Positions 1 to 12,097 are shown, numbered from the stretch's first letter. The stretch: 64,000 nt of DNA from Lunularia cruciata (GCA_948567375.1 OX419756.1:4531001-4595000); one strand, 5' to 3'. Notes: generated by a model from the sequence alone, not told the origin. Numbers and translations: made by a program.

Positions 1-580
1 TGTCCAAGTATAGATGAAATATATCATTCATCAAACTCATGAAAGTGGTTGGAGCGTTGGTGAGGCCGAACAGAGTCACCAAGTACTCAAAGTGACCATA
101 CCTTGTTCAAAAGGTCATTTTGTGTATGTCTTCCTCCACAATCTTGGTTTGGTTGTAATTGCTTTAGAAATCAAGTTTGGTGAAGTGCCTTGCCCCATTG
201 AGTTGATAAAAGAATCATCCATGCAAGGTAATGGGTATTTTTTCTTCACCATATGTTGATTCAATCCCCCATAGTCAATGGACATGCGCATTTTTCAGTC
301 CTTCTTCTTCACAAATAATATAGGAGCCCCATATGGTGATATGTTGGGTTGGATAATCCCTTTTGTAACATATCCTCAATTTGAGCCTTACACTCCTCCA
401 ACTCATGAGGTGATAGTTGATATAAGGCCTTACAAGGCAGTCTCTTCCTAGGAACTATCTCAAATTTATTATATATTTTCCTTTTTGATGGTAAACTTGT
501 GGGTAATTCATCCAAAAAGACATCTTGAAACTCATTGACCACATCTTTCAATTTCTCAAGAACTTTTTCCATTGTGTTAG
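1..580 (-). pseudogene. Ty3 element X (left copy): reverse transcriptase start, cut by window edge
   Basis: On the minus strand this encodes the linker and N-terminal part of a Ty3-type reverse transcriptase, with a match to the usual LSPHELEE block just before the RT fingers and a KYPLP/DD-like segment near 200. Frames are broken by stops. Its protease and gag continue at 7895, because element Y is inserted at 581-585. The matching region of the right arm is about 37148-37591. The rest of the pol gene lies beyond the window start. Confidence 0.8.
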
Positions 581-585
581 GCACT

Positions 586-1321
586 TATAATATTCAAAGG
601 ATAGTAAAACACAATAGAGAAAATATGAATTCCACACTCAAACTCCGATGCCCCAAGGGAGCACCTTCTCTTTATTATGTAGTCAAAGAGGATCTCCAAG
701 GAAGCTCCACCAATCGGATTAGGTACATAGATAAGTGACCTACCAGCAAGCTCCACCCTTAGATTACTTGCTTGGATGGGTGACATGTTGGTCCCGGTCC
801 CATGTGGTTGGTCAAACCGGCTTTGATAGGAGGGAATCTTCTTGTAGAATCTCAAAATCACATGGGTAAGGTATTGTTGGAAAACTCTTGGCAAGACAAA
901 CCAAGGGGGAGGAAGGCCAGCCTTTCCTCCATTGGGGAGGGGCGGACAAAAATGTTGACATTTTTGATGTCTAATTCACTTATTTAAGCCTCCAAAATTG
1001 CCTTTAAAGTTTTTAGGCCTATTTTGGCTTCTTACCTATTAGTAGAAGTGCTCTTTTGGTGATACATCTATTTGATCTACTTTCTCCATCCTATATAAAA
1101 TCCTTCTAGATGTCAACACTCCAAATTTCACCTCTAGATCATATGCCTAGCTATTGATTCTAAAGTTTCCAAGCATGTTTTGGTTTTTTGGCCTATTAGT
1201 AGAAATACTCTTTTGGTGATACATTTGTCTGATTTACTTAGTCCATCATGTATAACATCCTTCAAGATGTTACCAAACTAAATTTCATCTCTAGATCATC
1301 TATCTAGCTATTGGTATTGCA
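586..1321 (-). repeat. 3' LTR of element Y
   Basis: 736 bp matching 7139-7889 throughout. The first base pair has decayed from TG to TA; the other end reads gtattgca. The adjoining internal sequence, read on the minus strand, is purine-rich next to the LTR, as expected of a polypurine tract. Confidence 0.8.
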
Positions 1322-4300
1322 AACATCTCTCCTTTTAAGATTGCAATGTCCTCGTTGTGAAGTTGTTGCTCAAAAGATTTCACTAACACCGGTACGTGTG
1401 TCACGTTGGCCGTTGGCTCCCATGTTGCCTCATACAAGGGGTACTCTTTCCAATGTACCAAGTATTCTACACGCAGATAGCGAGTACCCTAGATGCACTT
1501 TTGGAGAATACATTTGACTTCATACTCCTCTATGTCATCAATGATTGATGGACAAGGTCAAATTTCCTACAAGAAGGGAAAATTTTCTAGTTGGGGTGCA
1601 TATTTGCATAATAAGGAGATGTGGAATATTGGATAAATCTTCATGTGATCTGGGAGTTTGAGGTGGTAGGCTATTGTGCCAATTTGACAAAGTATGGAAA
1701 AAGGTCCAATAAAACATGGTCTATGAGCCGGCTTGTCTCTCACTCAAGATAAAACTCTAATAGCTATTATGGTAGTGCACCATGGACTCAGAAGGCAAAG
1801 AACCCTAACTCCATCATACTACTCTAAGGCTAACACTCAAAGACTCAAGATATTGCTCACTAGAGAACTCACGGAGAGAGAGATAGTTGCAAATGAAAGA
1901 ATGATGAGTACCTCCTCATCCCTTGTTTATATACTTGTGAAATAATTATGCACCAAAGTTACTAATTACTTGAGTAACTCAAGTTACTAGGCTAAACGTC
2001 AAATAAAGTCAAAAAGCTAAAGTAATATCCATACTCATAGGAATATTCTCCTAAGCATGTGATCTTATCTTGACCCAACCACTAAGTCAAGGATTCCTTC
2101 ACATTGGCTATCCTTGAACTATTGAAGAATCTAAACCAAAAAGGCTTGTGGGCCCAAGAGTTCTCAACTCTTTCCTCAAAGCCAAACACCTAAGAATAAT
2201 ACCATGTCAACACACTAGAATCTAAAATAGTGGTGCTCATCCTTTCTACTTCCTCTAAAGTAAGATCCCCTCTATCTTAGCTATGACTAACTTTAGCTAA
2301 TCATGACTAATGTAGAACCATCCTTTATCTCTATATAAATAACATCTCTTACATATTTGTTATACCAAGCTAAATATCACAATACCACACACATGCATAG
2401 ATGGGTGTTATAGGTCTAAGCTTGCAAGGGCCAACTACTATGAGGTTGGTTGTTGATAACCAGACTTGATCTCCCATATCAAACTCCAAGTGTCGATGAT
2501 GTGCATTTGCTTATTGTTTCTATTGATTTTGAGCAATCTGCAACTTGTTTTTGGTGCTCTCTACTCCTTGTTGGATTCTGGAAACAAAAGTGTTTACAAC
2601 CTCCAACTTGCTATCCACCAAGTGGATCTTCATCAAGATTGAGGGTATGAAAGGATGTTCTTATACATTAGGAAGAATGGTGTGACTTGTATGGATGCAT
2701 TCATTGAATTGTTGTACGCAAACTCCACTAGTGGAAGTAAGGTGTACCACCTTTCTTGCTCTTCTAGAGTGAAGCCCCTAAGCATGTCCTCAATAGTATG
2801 ATTAGCCCACTCTGTTTGACCATCAATCTATGGATGGTAGGTTGTGGAAATGGCCAATTTGGTTTTGAAGAGACCAAAGAGTGTTCTCCAAAACAAACCG
2901 GTGAATTGAGTGTCCCTATCAATGATGAGCACCTAAGATAGACCATGGTGAGAAAACATGGCATCTAAGTACAATTGAGCTAATTGGGGAGCCATGACAT
3001 CCTTGGTGGTAAGATGCACATGGATCATTTTGCTAAGCTGATCAACAAAGACAACAATGGAGTCAAATCATGAGGTGGTCTTGGGCAACTTGCAAACCAC
3101 ATCCATCCTTACCTTTTCCCAATAGTGTGTAGGAGTAGGAAGAGGTTGAAGGAGTCTTGTGGGAGCTTCATTAGATGCTTTATTTTGTTGGCAAAGGAGG
3201 CAGCTTTGAACATAATCCATCACATCATTGCTCATCTTGGGCCAATGATAATTGCATTTGGCTGCATCTAAGGTTTTGTCCACTCCAAGGTGAACGACAA
3301 TGGTAGAATCATGACATTTTGCTAGGATGGTGGTCCTTAGGTCCTTGTTATCCAAGATCCATAACCTGCTATCCTAAAACATGAGTCCTTGAATACTAGT
3401 GACACCTTTGGATGATTGAGCTCCAACAATCTGTGGGTCCATTTTTGTAGCAGTAAGCATCCTTGGCCAGAATTCAGGGCTCATCTTTACCTCTACCACC
3501 AGATTTTTTACCAAGCATTTGGGTGAATATATTTGGGAGTTGCTTCTTGCCTTCCACATATGTGATTGTCATGTTGAATTGTTGTCTCCACTTTGCCCAT
3601 TGAATCTATCAACGAGAGAAATCTTTTTGTGTCTTGAGGTAGACTAGAGGTTTGTGATCTGTCTCCACTACAAATGCTTTCTTGCCAAGATAGTGCTTCC
3701 AATGCTTGGTTGTAAGAACAATGGCCAACTCTTCTTGTTTGGTGGTGTGATAGTTGCATTCTGATGGTAACAACTTCCAAGAGAAATATGCAACTGGGTG
3801 CCATCCGTTAGACCACTCTTGTTGTAGGATTGCTCCTATTGCTACTCTTGATGCATCCATAACCAACTTGATTGGACGTTTAGGTCATACCATGTCAAGA
3901 TTGGTGCATGTAGTAATGCGTCTTTCAATTCCTTAAAGGCCAATTCTTGTATGGTTCCCCAAATCCACTTTTCTCCTTGCTGAGCAATATCGTTAGAGGT
4001 TGTGCCACCTTGGAGAAGTCCTTGACAAATTGATGATAGAACCTAGTCAACCCCAAGAAGCTCTTGAGTTGAGTTTGATCCTCTAAAGTGCACCATTTTT
4101 AAATGGCCTTTATTTTATTCATTAACACTTGGATACATGTTTTACTTCTATGCCCTAATTAGTCTACTTCAGACTTGCCAAACTCACACTTTGAGATTTT
4201 GGCATACAATTGATTCTATCATAGAATTTAGAAGACTTCTTGCAAATGTTGCTTGTGTTCAATCATCATCCTACTGTAGACAAGAATGTCATATGGGAAA

Positions 4301-5400
4301 ATGGCAATAGATTTATCCAAGTATGGACAAAATATGTCATTCATCAAACTCATGAAAGTGGCGGGTGTGTTGGTGGGGCCAAACAACATCACCAAGTACT
4401 CAAAGTGACCATACCTTGTTCAAAAGGTAGTTTTATGAATGTCTTCTTCTACAATTTGAATTTGGTTGTATCCACTTTGCAGATGAAGCTTGGTGAAGTA
4501 TTTTGCCCTGAGTTGATCAAACAAGTTGTCCATGCAAGGTAAGGGGTATTTGTTCTTCACTATCTATTGATTTAGGCCTCAATAGTCAATGCACATGCGC
4601 ATTATACCATCCTTTTTCTTTACAAACAAGACAAGAGCCCCATATGATGATACGCTAGGGTGGATAAATCCTTTTTGCAACATATCTTCAATTTGAGCCT
4701 TACACTCCTCCAACTCATGAGGTGATAGATGGTATGGGGCCTTACAAGGAGGTGTCTTCCCAAGAATTATCTCAATTTTATGGTCTACTCTCCTTTTTGG
4801 TGGTAATCCTAATGGAAGGTCATCCGAGAAGACATCTTGGAACACATTAACCACATCTTTCAATTTCTTAGGAACTTGTCCGTCAAGTTGCACACTTTGG
4901 AATTCTCTTATTAGACCCATGAAACATCTATCTATATTCCAGATAGCTATTTTCCCTATGACATAAAAAGGTACTTCTTGCTTGTGTGTGATATCTTTAA
5001 CTCCAATGATCTTCCATTGGTGAGTTCTCACTATTCTTTCTCCAATTGATCATGGGATTATAGTGATCCATCCATGGCATGCTTAAGATTACATCATAAC
5101 AAGCTAATTGTATCACTCGCCACTCAATTGCTTCTTGATATTCTCTTATAGAAAGTACTACTTTTCTAGGTAACGACTCAATACTCTTTGTCTATCCATT
5201 AGGTAACTTGACTTCTTCATTCTCATCCTTCTCTAAATCCATCCCCAATCTCAATGCAATAGAGCAATATAAGAAATTCTCTATTGCTTTAGGATCTATC
5301 AATACTCTCACTTGATTGCCTTCTAGGATTCCATTCACAATAATCAATTGTGAGTTTGCATTTTTGGATCTTTGCGCACTTTTTTGCTTCCTCCCCTTGC
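1322..5400 (-). pseudogene. Decayed pol of element Y (protease, RT, RNase H, integrase)
   Basis: Read on the minus strand from 5350 downward: a protease-like segment with an IDP..IENF block (about 5240-5350); RT from about 5031 to 3950 with LSPHELEECKAQIEDMLQKG and VKKKDG..RMCIDY motifs; RNase H (3609-3866) with MDAS, TKQEEL and ETDHKPL; the integrase zinc-binding domain (3068-3355), with HLGVDKTL and CLLCQQNKAS; the integrase core (about 2650-3060) with DRDTQFTGLFWRTLFG and GQTEWANHT; and the integrase C-terminus (2417-2650, then 1322-1717), ending in a YHLKLPDHMKI-like region. A solo LTR splits the C-terminus. Multiple stops and frameshifts make it non-functional. Confidence 0.85.
1722..2412 (-). 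mobile_element. Solo LTR, family LTR-B, inside element Y integrase
   Basis: 691 bp, the same as 35735-36426 in reverse. Both termini carry a G-to-A type change from TG..CA (tatgagcc at one end, gtgttata at the other). The same four bases, ggtc, flank it at 1718-1721 and 2413-2416, and Y integrase sequence resumes directly after. It is therefore a later insertion reduced to a solo LTR. Confidence 0.8.
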
Positions 5401-6612
5401 TTTTTGCTTCCCAATTGAGCCAATAAGGCTATGAGGTACATTTACTAGCAATCTTTGCTTTCCAAGGTGATTTTTGCATCCTCCTCTTTAGTTTGTCTCT
5501 CTATGTTATTCAAAGATTACCTATATAGAAGCTGAGGGCCTTTAAGAAGATGTGCATGACGATTGATGGATATGTGCCCAATACAACCATAATTGTAACA
5601 ACAATGTTGTTCTCCTCAAGGTCCTTCTCCTTGTGCAACTTCCTTTATTTGTTCTTCCACTCATCCTTGTTCTCCTTGGAGTGGTTGTGCTCCTTGGTCT
5701 CAAAACCCAAGGTTGCCCAATTCCATATGAACTTTACCACCCATATGTGGCATTTCAACCCGATAATGTTAAGATGAAACTACTCCTCTACCTCCTCCAA
5801 GTGCCCCAACTATTCTCTAAGCACAAGCAATGACCTCAAATATAATACAAGGATTTTGTACCATGACTTCTTGGCAAATTTGCACCTTCAATCCTTATTT
5901 GAAATATCTAGTGCCTCTATTGGGCTCATGTCAATTATTGTGACTAGTATATCAAGAAAGGCCTCCCTATACTCTTGTATGCTATTCTTTTGCCTCAATC
6001 CCCATAGTCGGGTTTGGGCCATCTGCACAAAGTCCACAAACTAGCAATTCTTTAATAGTCCTTCTTGCATTACTATCCATGTGATCTCTCTTCTTTCTAC
6101 CAACCTTGATTGTTCCTAAGCATTGTACCATGTGAGGGCTTTATTGGTCAAGTACCCACATACAAACACACTTCAAGACTGCTTGGTGATCTCCGTTGAG
6201 AACAATCTAAAGCATTGATTCATCCTTGAATCCAATTCTCCACTACTCCCATAAAATGTTGCCCTTTATAGGGCTCAATGTTGTAGGTCTTCTTCATTCA
6301 TAGTAGCAATGTGGCTTCATTATTGACTAGGTTTGGTGCCATTGGCATGGGTACATCTCTAAGAGCTTCAATCACAAGTACCAAGTTTTGCAATGATTCT
6401 CCCTCTTGCATTGCTTGGTCATTCCTAAAGATCTATAATTGACTTTGTATTGCCTCCATGGTCATCTTGATCTCTCAAAACTTGTTCAACATCCCTTGCA
6501 TTCCTAGCATCAACTCTTGTAATTATGGATCCATGGTTCTTACGAACACTTAATCTCTACTTCCTACTTCAATTGAGAGTTAATATGATCACTTGGGAGT
6601 GTGCACAAACTA
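5400..6612 (-). pseudogene. Decayed gag of element Y
   Basis: This minus-strand sequence is collinear with the gag of X at 8330-9565 and 35460-37110. It has a degenerate zinc-knuckle-like stretch (about 5560-5610) and an N-terminal MTMEAIQ-like coiled segment near 6440. Stop codons interrupt every frame. Gag would form the retroelement particle; none can be made from this copy. Confidence 0.7.
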
Positions 6613-6801
6613 TCAGACTACCATTAGAACTTCAGAGGCTATCACTTGTTGATAATATTGCTCACCAAAATTCCTAACTACAAAATCCCTAAATATCACT
6701 TTTGGTCTAACTATGTAATGAATTTCTACTTGAGTGTTAAAAGGGAGAGGATTTAGGACATTCAAATCCATCACAATAGAATATAGACTATCAAATCCCA
6801 C
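6613..6801 (-). CDS. Small pre-gag ORF of element Y (62 aa)
   Basis: A short open frame between the primer-binding site and gag, with the pattern NPLPFNTQVEIHYIVRPKV then FRDFVVRNFGEQYYQQVI. The same small ORF occurs at the same place in X (9697-9879, 35235-35424) and, more divergent, in the Z family (12104-12319). Its function is unknown. Retention of the reading frame across families suggests it was once translated; it may simply be the gag N-terminus cut off by a shared stop. Confidence 0.5.
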   Translation of the reverse strand: MGFDSLYSIVMDLNVLNPLPFNTQVEIHYIVRPKVIFRDFVVRNFGEQYYQQVIASEVLMVV

Positions 6802-7113
6802 TCTATATCATAAATCACTATAGGAAGAATCACCAAGTTTGGTGAATTCATCACTATGTCCATGAACTCTGCTCTGAAATGGTACACAAGATATACTTGC
6901 ACTTGCTCTTGCTCTTGCTAGATGTACATAATCTTGATGTAAAATGGATTCAAGAATAGAAAGCAAGGTGCAAGAAATTGTCCACCAAGAGCCTCTATCC
7001 TATCATCTCTCTAAAACACTCCTAACCTATCAATTATATTGCAATTTTTGTCTCCAAAATTACTCTATCTCAATAGCTCATGTTCTTCTAAGAGGGGTGA
7101 TCCACTCTCTTGG

Positions 7114-7137
7114 ATTGAAACACTTGCTATGATACCA
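7114..7137 (-). other. Primer-binding site of element Y
   Basis: The minus strand reads tggtatcatagca directly inside the 5' LTR. This is close to the complement of the 3' end of plant initiator tRNA-Met (consensus tggtatcagagc), which primes reverse transcription in most plant Ty3 and copia elements. Confidence 0.75.
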
Positions 7138-7138
7138 T

Positions 7139-7889
7139 TGTAATATTCTAAGGATAGAAAAACACAATAGAGAAAACATGAAATCCACACTCAAACTCTG
7201 ATGCCCCAAGGGAGCCACTTCTCTTTATTATATAGTCAAAGAGGATCTACTCCAAGGAAGCTCCACCATTGGATTAGGTACATAGATAGGTGACCTATCA
7301 GCAAGCTCCACCTTTAGATTACTTGCTTGGATGGGTGACATGTTGGTCTTGGTCCCATATGGTTGGTCAAATTGGCTTTGACCGGAGGAAATCTTTTAGG
7401 GAATTTTCCTTGTAGAATCTCAAAATCACATGGGTGAGGTATTGTTTGAAAGCTCTTGATGAGACAAACCAAGGGGAAGGAAGGCAAACCTTTCCTCTAA
7501 TTGAAGGAAGGGGGAGGATAAACACATATTTTTAATGTCTAATTCATCCGTTTAGGCCTCCAAAATTGCCTTTGAAGTTTTCAAGCCTATTTTGGCTTTT
7601 GCCCTATTAGTAGAAGTGCTCTTTTTGGTGATAGCTCTATCTGATCTACTTTCTCCATCCTATGTAAAATCCTTCTAGATGTCACCACCCCAAGTTTCAC
7701 CTCTAGATCATATGCTTAGCTATTGATTCTAAAGTTTCTAAGCATATTTTGGTTTTTGGTTTATTAGTAGAAGTACTCTTTTGGTAATACATCTATCTAA
7801 TCTACTTAGTCCATCATGTATAACAGCCTTCAAGATGTTACTAAAATAAATTGCATCTCTAGATCATCTATCTAGCTATTGGTATTACA
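7139..7889 (-). repeat. 5' LTR of element Y
   Basis: 751 bp beginning tgtaatattc and ending gtattaca on the plus strand, giving proper TG..CA ends. It is followed by acact, the target-site copy. Confidence 0.85.
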
Positions 7890-7894
7890 ACACT

Positions 7895-9565
7895 TTGGAC
7901 TTCTCTTATTAGACCCATGAAACATCTATTTATCTTACCAATAGATGTGGTCCTTATGATATAGAGAGGCATATTGTTGCCTTTGTGATCTTTCTTTAAC
8001 CCCAAAGATCTTCTATTGAACAATTCTCACTATTTTCTTTTTCCAATCCATTGTGTGATGTAGTGCTCCATCCATGGCATGCCTAAGATTGCATCATAAA
8101 GAGCTAACTATATCACTTATAACTCAATTGCTTCTTGATACTCTCTTATAAAGAGTACTACCTTTCTACATAATGACTCAATCCTCTCTATTTGACCATT
8201 AGATAAGTCTACTTTGTCATTCTTATCCTTCTCTAGTTCCATCTCCAACCTTATTGAAATAGAGCAAGCCAAGAAATTCTCTATTATTCCAAGGTCTATC
8301 AACACTCTCATCAGATTGCCTTCTAGGACTCCATTTACAAAAATTAATTGTGCATTTGTCTTCCTCCATGAGTGTGCAAAAACCTTTACACACTCATCTT
8401 CTTCCTTCCCCGCTTTTACTCTTCTTCACCAAGCCAATAAGGCTGTAAGGTACATTTACAAGCAATCTTTTGTTTTCCAATGTGATTTCAAAGTCCTCTT
8501 TGATTCATCTCACCATGTGGTTTAGAGGTTGCTTGTATAGAGACCAAGGGTCTCTAGGATGATGAGCATATCAATTGATGGCTATGGGCCAATTTGGCCA
8601 CAATTGTAATAAAGTCATTGTTCTGCTTGAGCCACTTCTCCTTGTGGGACTCCTTCTCTCCTTTCTTTGACATGTCCCCATTTTCCTTGGAGGGGTTGTG
8701 CTCCTTAGTCTCGGAACCAAATGTTTCTTAATTCCATAGGAATTGGTCCACCAAAATGGAGTGTCTCAGCCCAATAGTTTTGCATTGGTGTTACCGCTTC
8801 ACCTCCTTCAAGCACCATTGCTATTCTTTGAGTGCAAGTAATGGCTTCAAAAATAGTGCAAGGATTTTATACCATCTCCTCTTGGTGAATCCACTCTTTT
8901 AATCCCATTTTGAAATTATCAAGCACTTTGGCTGGACTCATATTGGTTATCATAACTTGTAGATCAAGAAATGCCTCCACGTACTCTTGAATGCTATTTT
9001 TCTACTTTAAACCCCCAAAGTCTGGTTTGGGCCATTTGCATATAATACATAGGTTGGAAATTCTTGTGCAACCCTTCTTGCATGGCTATTCAAGTAACCT
9101 CTCTTTCTTCTACCAACAATGATCATTCTCAAGCATCATACTATGTGAGTGCTTTATTGGTCAAGTACCCATACGCAAACATACCTATAGAATAATCAGT
9201 GATGTCAGTTGTGAACAATAAAAATTGTAGATTCATTCTTGAAATCCAATTTCCCATACTCCCATGGAACACTATCCCTTATAAGGCTTGATGTTGCATG
9301 TCTTTTTCATTTGTAGTAACAATGTGGCTTGGTTGTTGATTGGGATCAATGTCATCAACATGAGTAACTCTCCAGGTACTTTAATCGTTGGTGCTGGTTG
9401 TTGAGATGGGCCCTCTTCTTGCATTACTTGATTGTTTTTGATGGTATATACTTGATTTTGCAATTCCTCCATGGTCATCTTGATCTCCCAAAACTTGTTT
9501 AACATCCTTACATTCCTTACATCAACTCCTACAATTGAGGATCCATGATTTCTACACACGATCAA
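7895..9565 (-). pseudogene. Element X (left copy): protease and gag remnant
   Basis: The minus strand carries a retropepsin-like stretch at 8117-8311, beginning RVLIDLGIIENF; the usual catalytic DSG/DTG is D-L-G here. Upstream lies gag, with LWE.KMTMEELQNQVYTIKN-like sequence near 9440-9500. Broken frames throughout. It joins in sequence to the RT fragment at 1-580 across the Y insertion, and it pairs with 35460-37146 of the right arm, where the protease has been deleted. Confidence 0.75.
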
Positions 9566-9739
9566 TGTTCAATTGCTACTTCCTCCTTCAATAGAAGGTT
9601 AATATGATCACTCGAGAGGAGCATGAACTATTGGGACTACCATTGGGATCTCAATGTTCAATTGCTACTTCCTCCTTCAATAGAAGGTTAATATGATCAC
9701 TCAAGAGGAGCATGAACTATTGGGACTACTATTGGGATC
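9562..9739. repeat. Tandem duplication, 2 x 89 bp
   Basis: The segment starting tcaatgttcaattgctact is repeated at a spacing of 89 bases (9562 and 9651) with few differences. It lies at the start of X gag. The right arm (about 35390-35450) has only one copy, so the duplication followed the palindrome. Confidence 0.85.
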
Positions 9740-9879
9740 TCAAAGGCTATCACTTGTTGATAATATTCCTCACCAGAATTGTGGACTACAAAATCCGTAA
9801 ACATCATTTTTGGTCTAACCACATAGTAGATTTCTACTTGTGTGTAGAAAGGGTGAAGATTTGGTACATTTAGATCCAT
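9697..9879 (-). CDS. Small pre-gag ORF of element X (60 aa)
   Basis: Starts MDLNVPN and contains YYVVRPK, FTDFVVHNSGEEYYQQVIAF and a closing VVPIVHAP. It corresponds to the small ORFs of Y and Z and sits between the LTR and gag. No known domain is recognised. Function unknown. Confidence 0.5.
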   Translation of the reverse strand: MDLNVPNLHPFYTQVEIYYVVRPKMMFTDFVVHNSGEEYYQQVIAFEIPIVVPIVHAPLE

Positions 9880-10245
9880 AACATCATAACAAAATGTAGA
9901 TTGTCAAATTCCACTCTTTGTTGTATACCATCATAAGTAGAAGCATTGGGTATGGTGAATTCATCACTCTATCCATGAATTCTACTCCAAAATGATAAAT
10001 AAGAGATACTCTCATTTGCTCACATTGGATACACATAATCTTGATGTGGAATAGATTCAAGAATAGAAAAATAAGGTCAAGAAATTTTCCTCAAGGCGTC
10101 TCCATCCCATCCTCTCTCTAAGACACCCCAAGTCTAACAATTGCACTATATTTTCTCTCCTCAAAATTATTCAATTTCAATAGCTTGTGTTCTTCCAAGA
10201 GGGGTGATCCACTCTCTTGGATTAAAACACTTACTATGATACTAT

Positions 10246-10863
10246 TGTAATATTCTAAGGACAAGAAAATTCTCCAAGAGAGATACAAGAGAGAAAACAC
10301 AAGCTTCACACTCAATATCTCAAGGCCCCAAAGGACCACATTCTCTTTATTATATAGCAATGAGGATCTCTGAAAGGAAGCTCCATCCTTGGATCAAATA
10401 CATGGATTGGTGATATATTAGCAAGCTTCACCCTTAGATTAGTTACCTAGATGGGTGACATGTTGGTCCTTGTCCTATCTAATTGGTCAAATAGGTTTGA
10501 TTAGAGGGAATCTTTAGAGAATCTTCTTGTAAGAAGTTCAAAAACACATGGGTGAGGTACCATTAGAAAGCTCTTGATAAGACAAACCATGGGGAGGGGG
10601 GGAGAAAGAGAGGGGGGGGGAGGCAAGTATTTTTTTCCAAAGGGAAATGAATCTTTCTATTTTTGAGGCCTAATTCATTTGTTTAGGCCTCCAAAATTGA
10701 CTTTGAAGTTTTAAAGCTATTTTCTATTTATGTCCTATTAGTAGAAGTATTCTTTTGGTGACATCTCTATCTGATCTACCAAGCCAATAATACAAAACAT
10801 CTTTTTAGATATTACCAAGCCAATTTTCACCTTTAGATAATATGTTTAACTATTGATATTATG
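10246..10863 (-). repeat. 5' LTR of element X (left copy)
   Basis: About 618 bp starting tgtaatattc on the plus strand, paired with 34271-34872 in the right arm. A decayed primer-binding site (tagtatcatagta on the minus strand) sits just inside at about 10230-10244. The outer end has lost its CA terminus. It contains a G-rich run at 10591-10623. Confidence 0.8.
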
Positions 10864-11175
10864 GTGATGCTTCTATGGATACCCCAATTGTTTGTAGACT
10901 GTATGTCTTGCATGGCTCAGATATCTTAGGTACAATAGAGCAGATTTATCATATCAATTCTAATGGGGCTTAGCCTCATTTTACCTATTTTTCTCACCCT
11001 TGTATGGCTTGATGAGGTCTTCCCATCCTTCGTGTTTTCTAAGCGGTCACCCTTTTCTCTTGATTATAGTTAATGCTCCTTCTTGTGAATGTTCTCATTC
11101 AATCCATAGGAGAGCAATCACTCTAGGTGATGTTTCTTAAGACGCTCAAGTGGTATAAGATTTGTTTGAATTAAA
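10864..11175. repeat. Dispersed repeat R, copy 1
   Basis: This contains tgtcttgcatggctcagatatcttag-like and cccttgtatggcttgatgaggtc-like blocks, found again at 19917-20500 and, reversed, at 30600-31125 and 34105-34265. No coding potential is visible. It sits at retroelement junctions and may be the terminal part of another element. Confidence 0.65.
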
Positions 11176-11179
11176 ATGA

Positions 11180-11665
11180 ATATTTAAGCATGAAAAGTTT
11201 TTTTTCTTTTAAAATGTGATATTATTCATTATGTTGTCTTTGTACAACGTTCTTCTCAACCATATCTACGAATGCTATCCCATGACCTTTGTTTGGATTA
11301 GGAGCCACTTGGGTTTCACTACCTCCATCTTTCTCTTTATTGGATCCCTCATAACCCTTCCTCTATGGTAAGTGGAATTTGGGCAATTCTTTTAGATGTG
11401 ACCTCTTCTTTCACGATTGAAACAATTTCTATCATAGAAATTTTTGGTTGGTTGGCCTCCTTTATATGGATAGTTTCTATAACTCCTAAGTCCTCTTCCC
11501 TCATTCTGATCCACCTCTCTCTTCCCATAGTTGCATGACATTGATCTTGAGATCTACAAGTTATTTTATGATAGTTTGAAGTGGATATTTTGGTAAAGGA
11601 GCAAGAACTGGAGTAACTACTACTTGTGGTGCAACCCTTACCACCAAAGTATCAAAAGTTACACC
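11180..11665 (-). pseudogene. Ty3 element W (left copy): end of gag with zinc knuckle
   Basis: On the minus strand this encodes a Lys/Arg-rich stretch and a CCHC zinc knuckle of the form C-F-x-C-G..K-G-H-I..R-N-C-P-N (about 11390-11440), with stops. It is continuous with 17321 onward when Z1 and one copy of its target duplication (atact) are removed. The uninterrupted counterpart is at 33700-34104. Confidence 0.75.
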
Positions 11666-11670
11666 ATACT

Positions 11671-12081
11671 TGTAACAATATGGAGTTTAGCGACATAATT
11701 AGTGAGGCTAACAAAGTAGAGAATAAGCCAAATTAGCCTAGAATATTCTAGAAGCATCTAGGAAGCTTCTTGGGAAGCTTCCCAACTAGTTAACTTGCGC
11801 TCCAAGCAGGTAGCTTCTAGAAGCCTCTAACTAGCTTAGCTTGCATGCCAAGTAGGCAGCTTCTAGAAGGAAGCTTTGTGAGAAGCTTTCTAGTTAACTT
11901 GGCTTGCATTCTAAGAAAATGGCTTAAGGAAGCTTCTTGAGAAGCTTCTCAAGGGCCTTGTATGCTACCTATAAATACCAAAGCCAAAGCTCATGCTAGG
12001 CATTCAATGTTTTCCCACATTCAAGCGTCCCAATGTGAACTTCCATTCTCCTATTTCTCTCCTTGGTTTCGGTCTTTTACA
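11671..12081 (+). repeat. 5' LTR of Z1
   Basis: 411 bp, tgtaacaata...tttaca. It contains many gaagcttc palindromes and GAAnnTTC units (see the heat-shock-element entry). Confidence 0.9.
11740..11754 (+). promoter_or_regulatory. Perfect trimeric heat-shock element in Z1 5' LTR
   Basis: aGAAtaTTCtaGAAg fits the three-unit consensus nGAAnnTTCnnGAAn. Further GAAgcTTC pairs follow at 11762-11769 and 11774-11781, and again near 11930-11955. Heat-shock factor binds such arrays in plants; the motif is plain, but use by Z is inferred. Confidence 0.6.
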
Positions 12082-12082
12082 T

Positions 12083-12097
12083 TGGTATTAGAGTAGG
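12083..12097 (+). other. Primer-binding site of Z1
   Basis: tggtattagagtagg lies one base inside the 5' LTR. It resembles the initiator tRNA-Met complement tggtatcagagc; other Z copies read tggtatcaaagca. Confidence 0.8.

Larger units (their letters stand above)
586..7889 (-). mobile_element. Ty3 element Y, near full length, inserted in element X
   Basis: Two related LTRs (586-1321 and 7139-7889) flank a minus-strand gag-pol region. Sequence on either side is the same X gene: RT before 581 and protease after 7894. The flanks carry a 5-bp target duplication with one mismatch (gcact at 581-585, acact at 7890-7894). Domain order on the minus strand is small pre-gag ORF, gag, protease, RT, RNase H, integrase, as in Ty3 elements. 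All frames are broken, so the element cannot move by itself. Y belongs to the same family as X, judged from LTR and pol similarity. Confidence 0.85.

Noticed and set aside
14-259. Plus-strand frame of 81 codons, repeated at 4240-4542
   Set aside because: Antisense shadow of the Ty3 reverse transcriptase on the minus strand.
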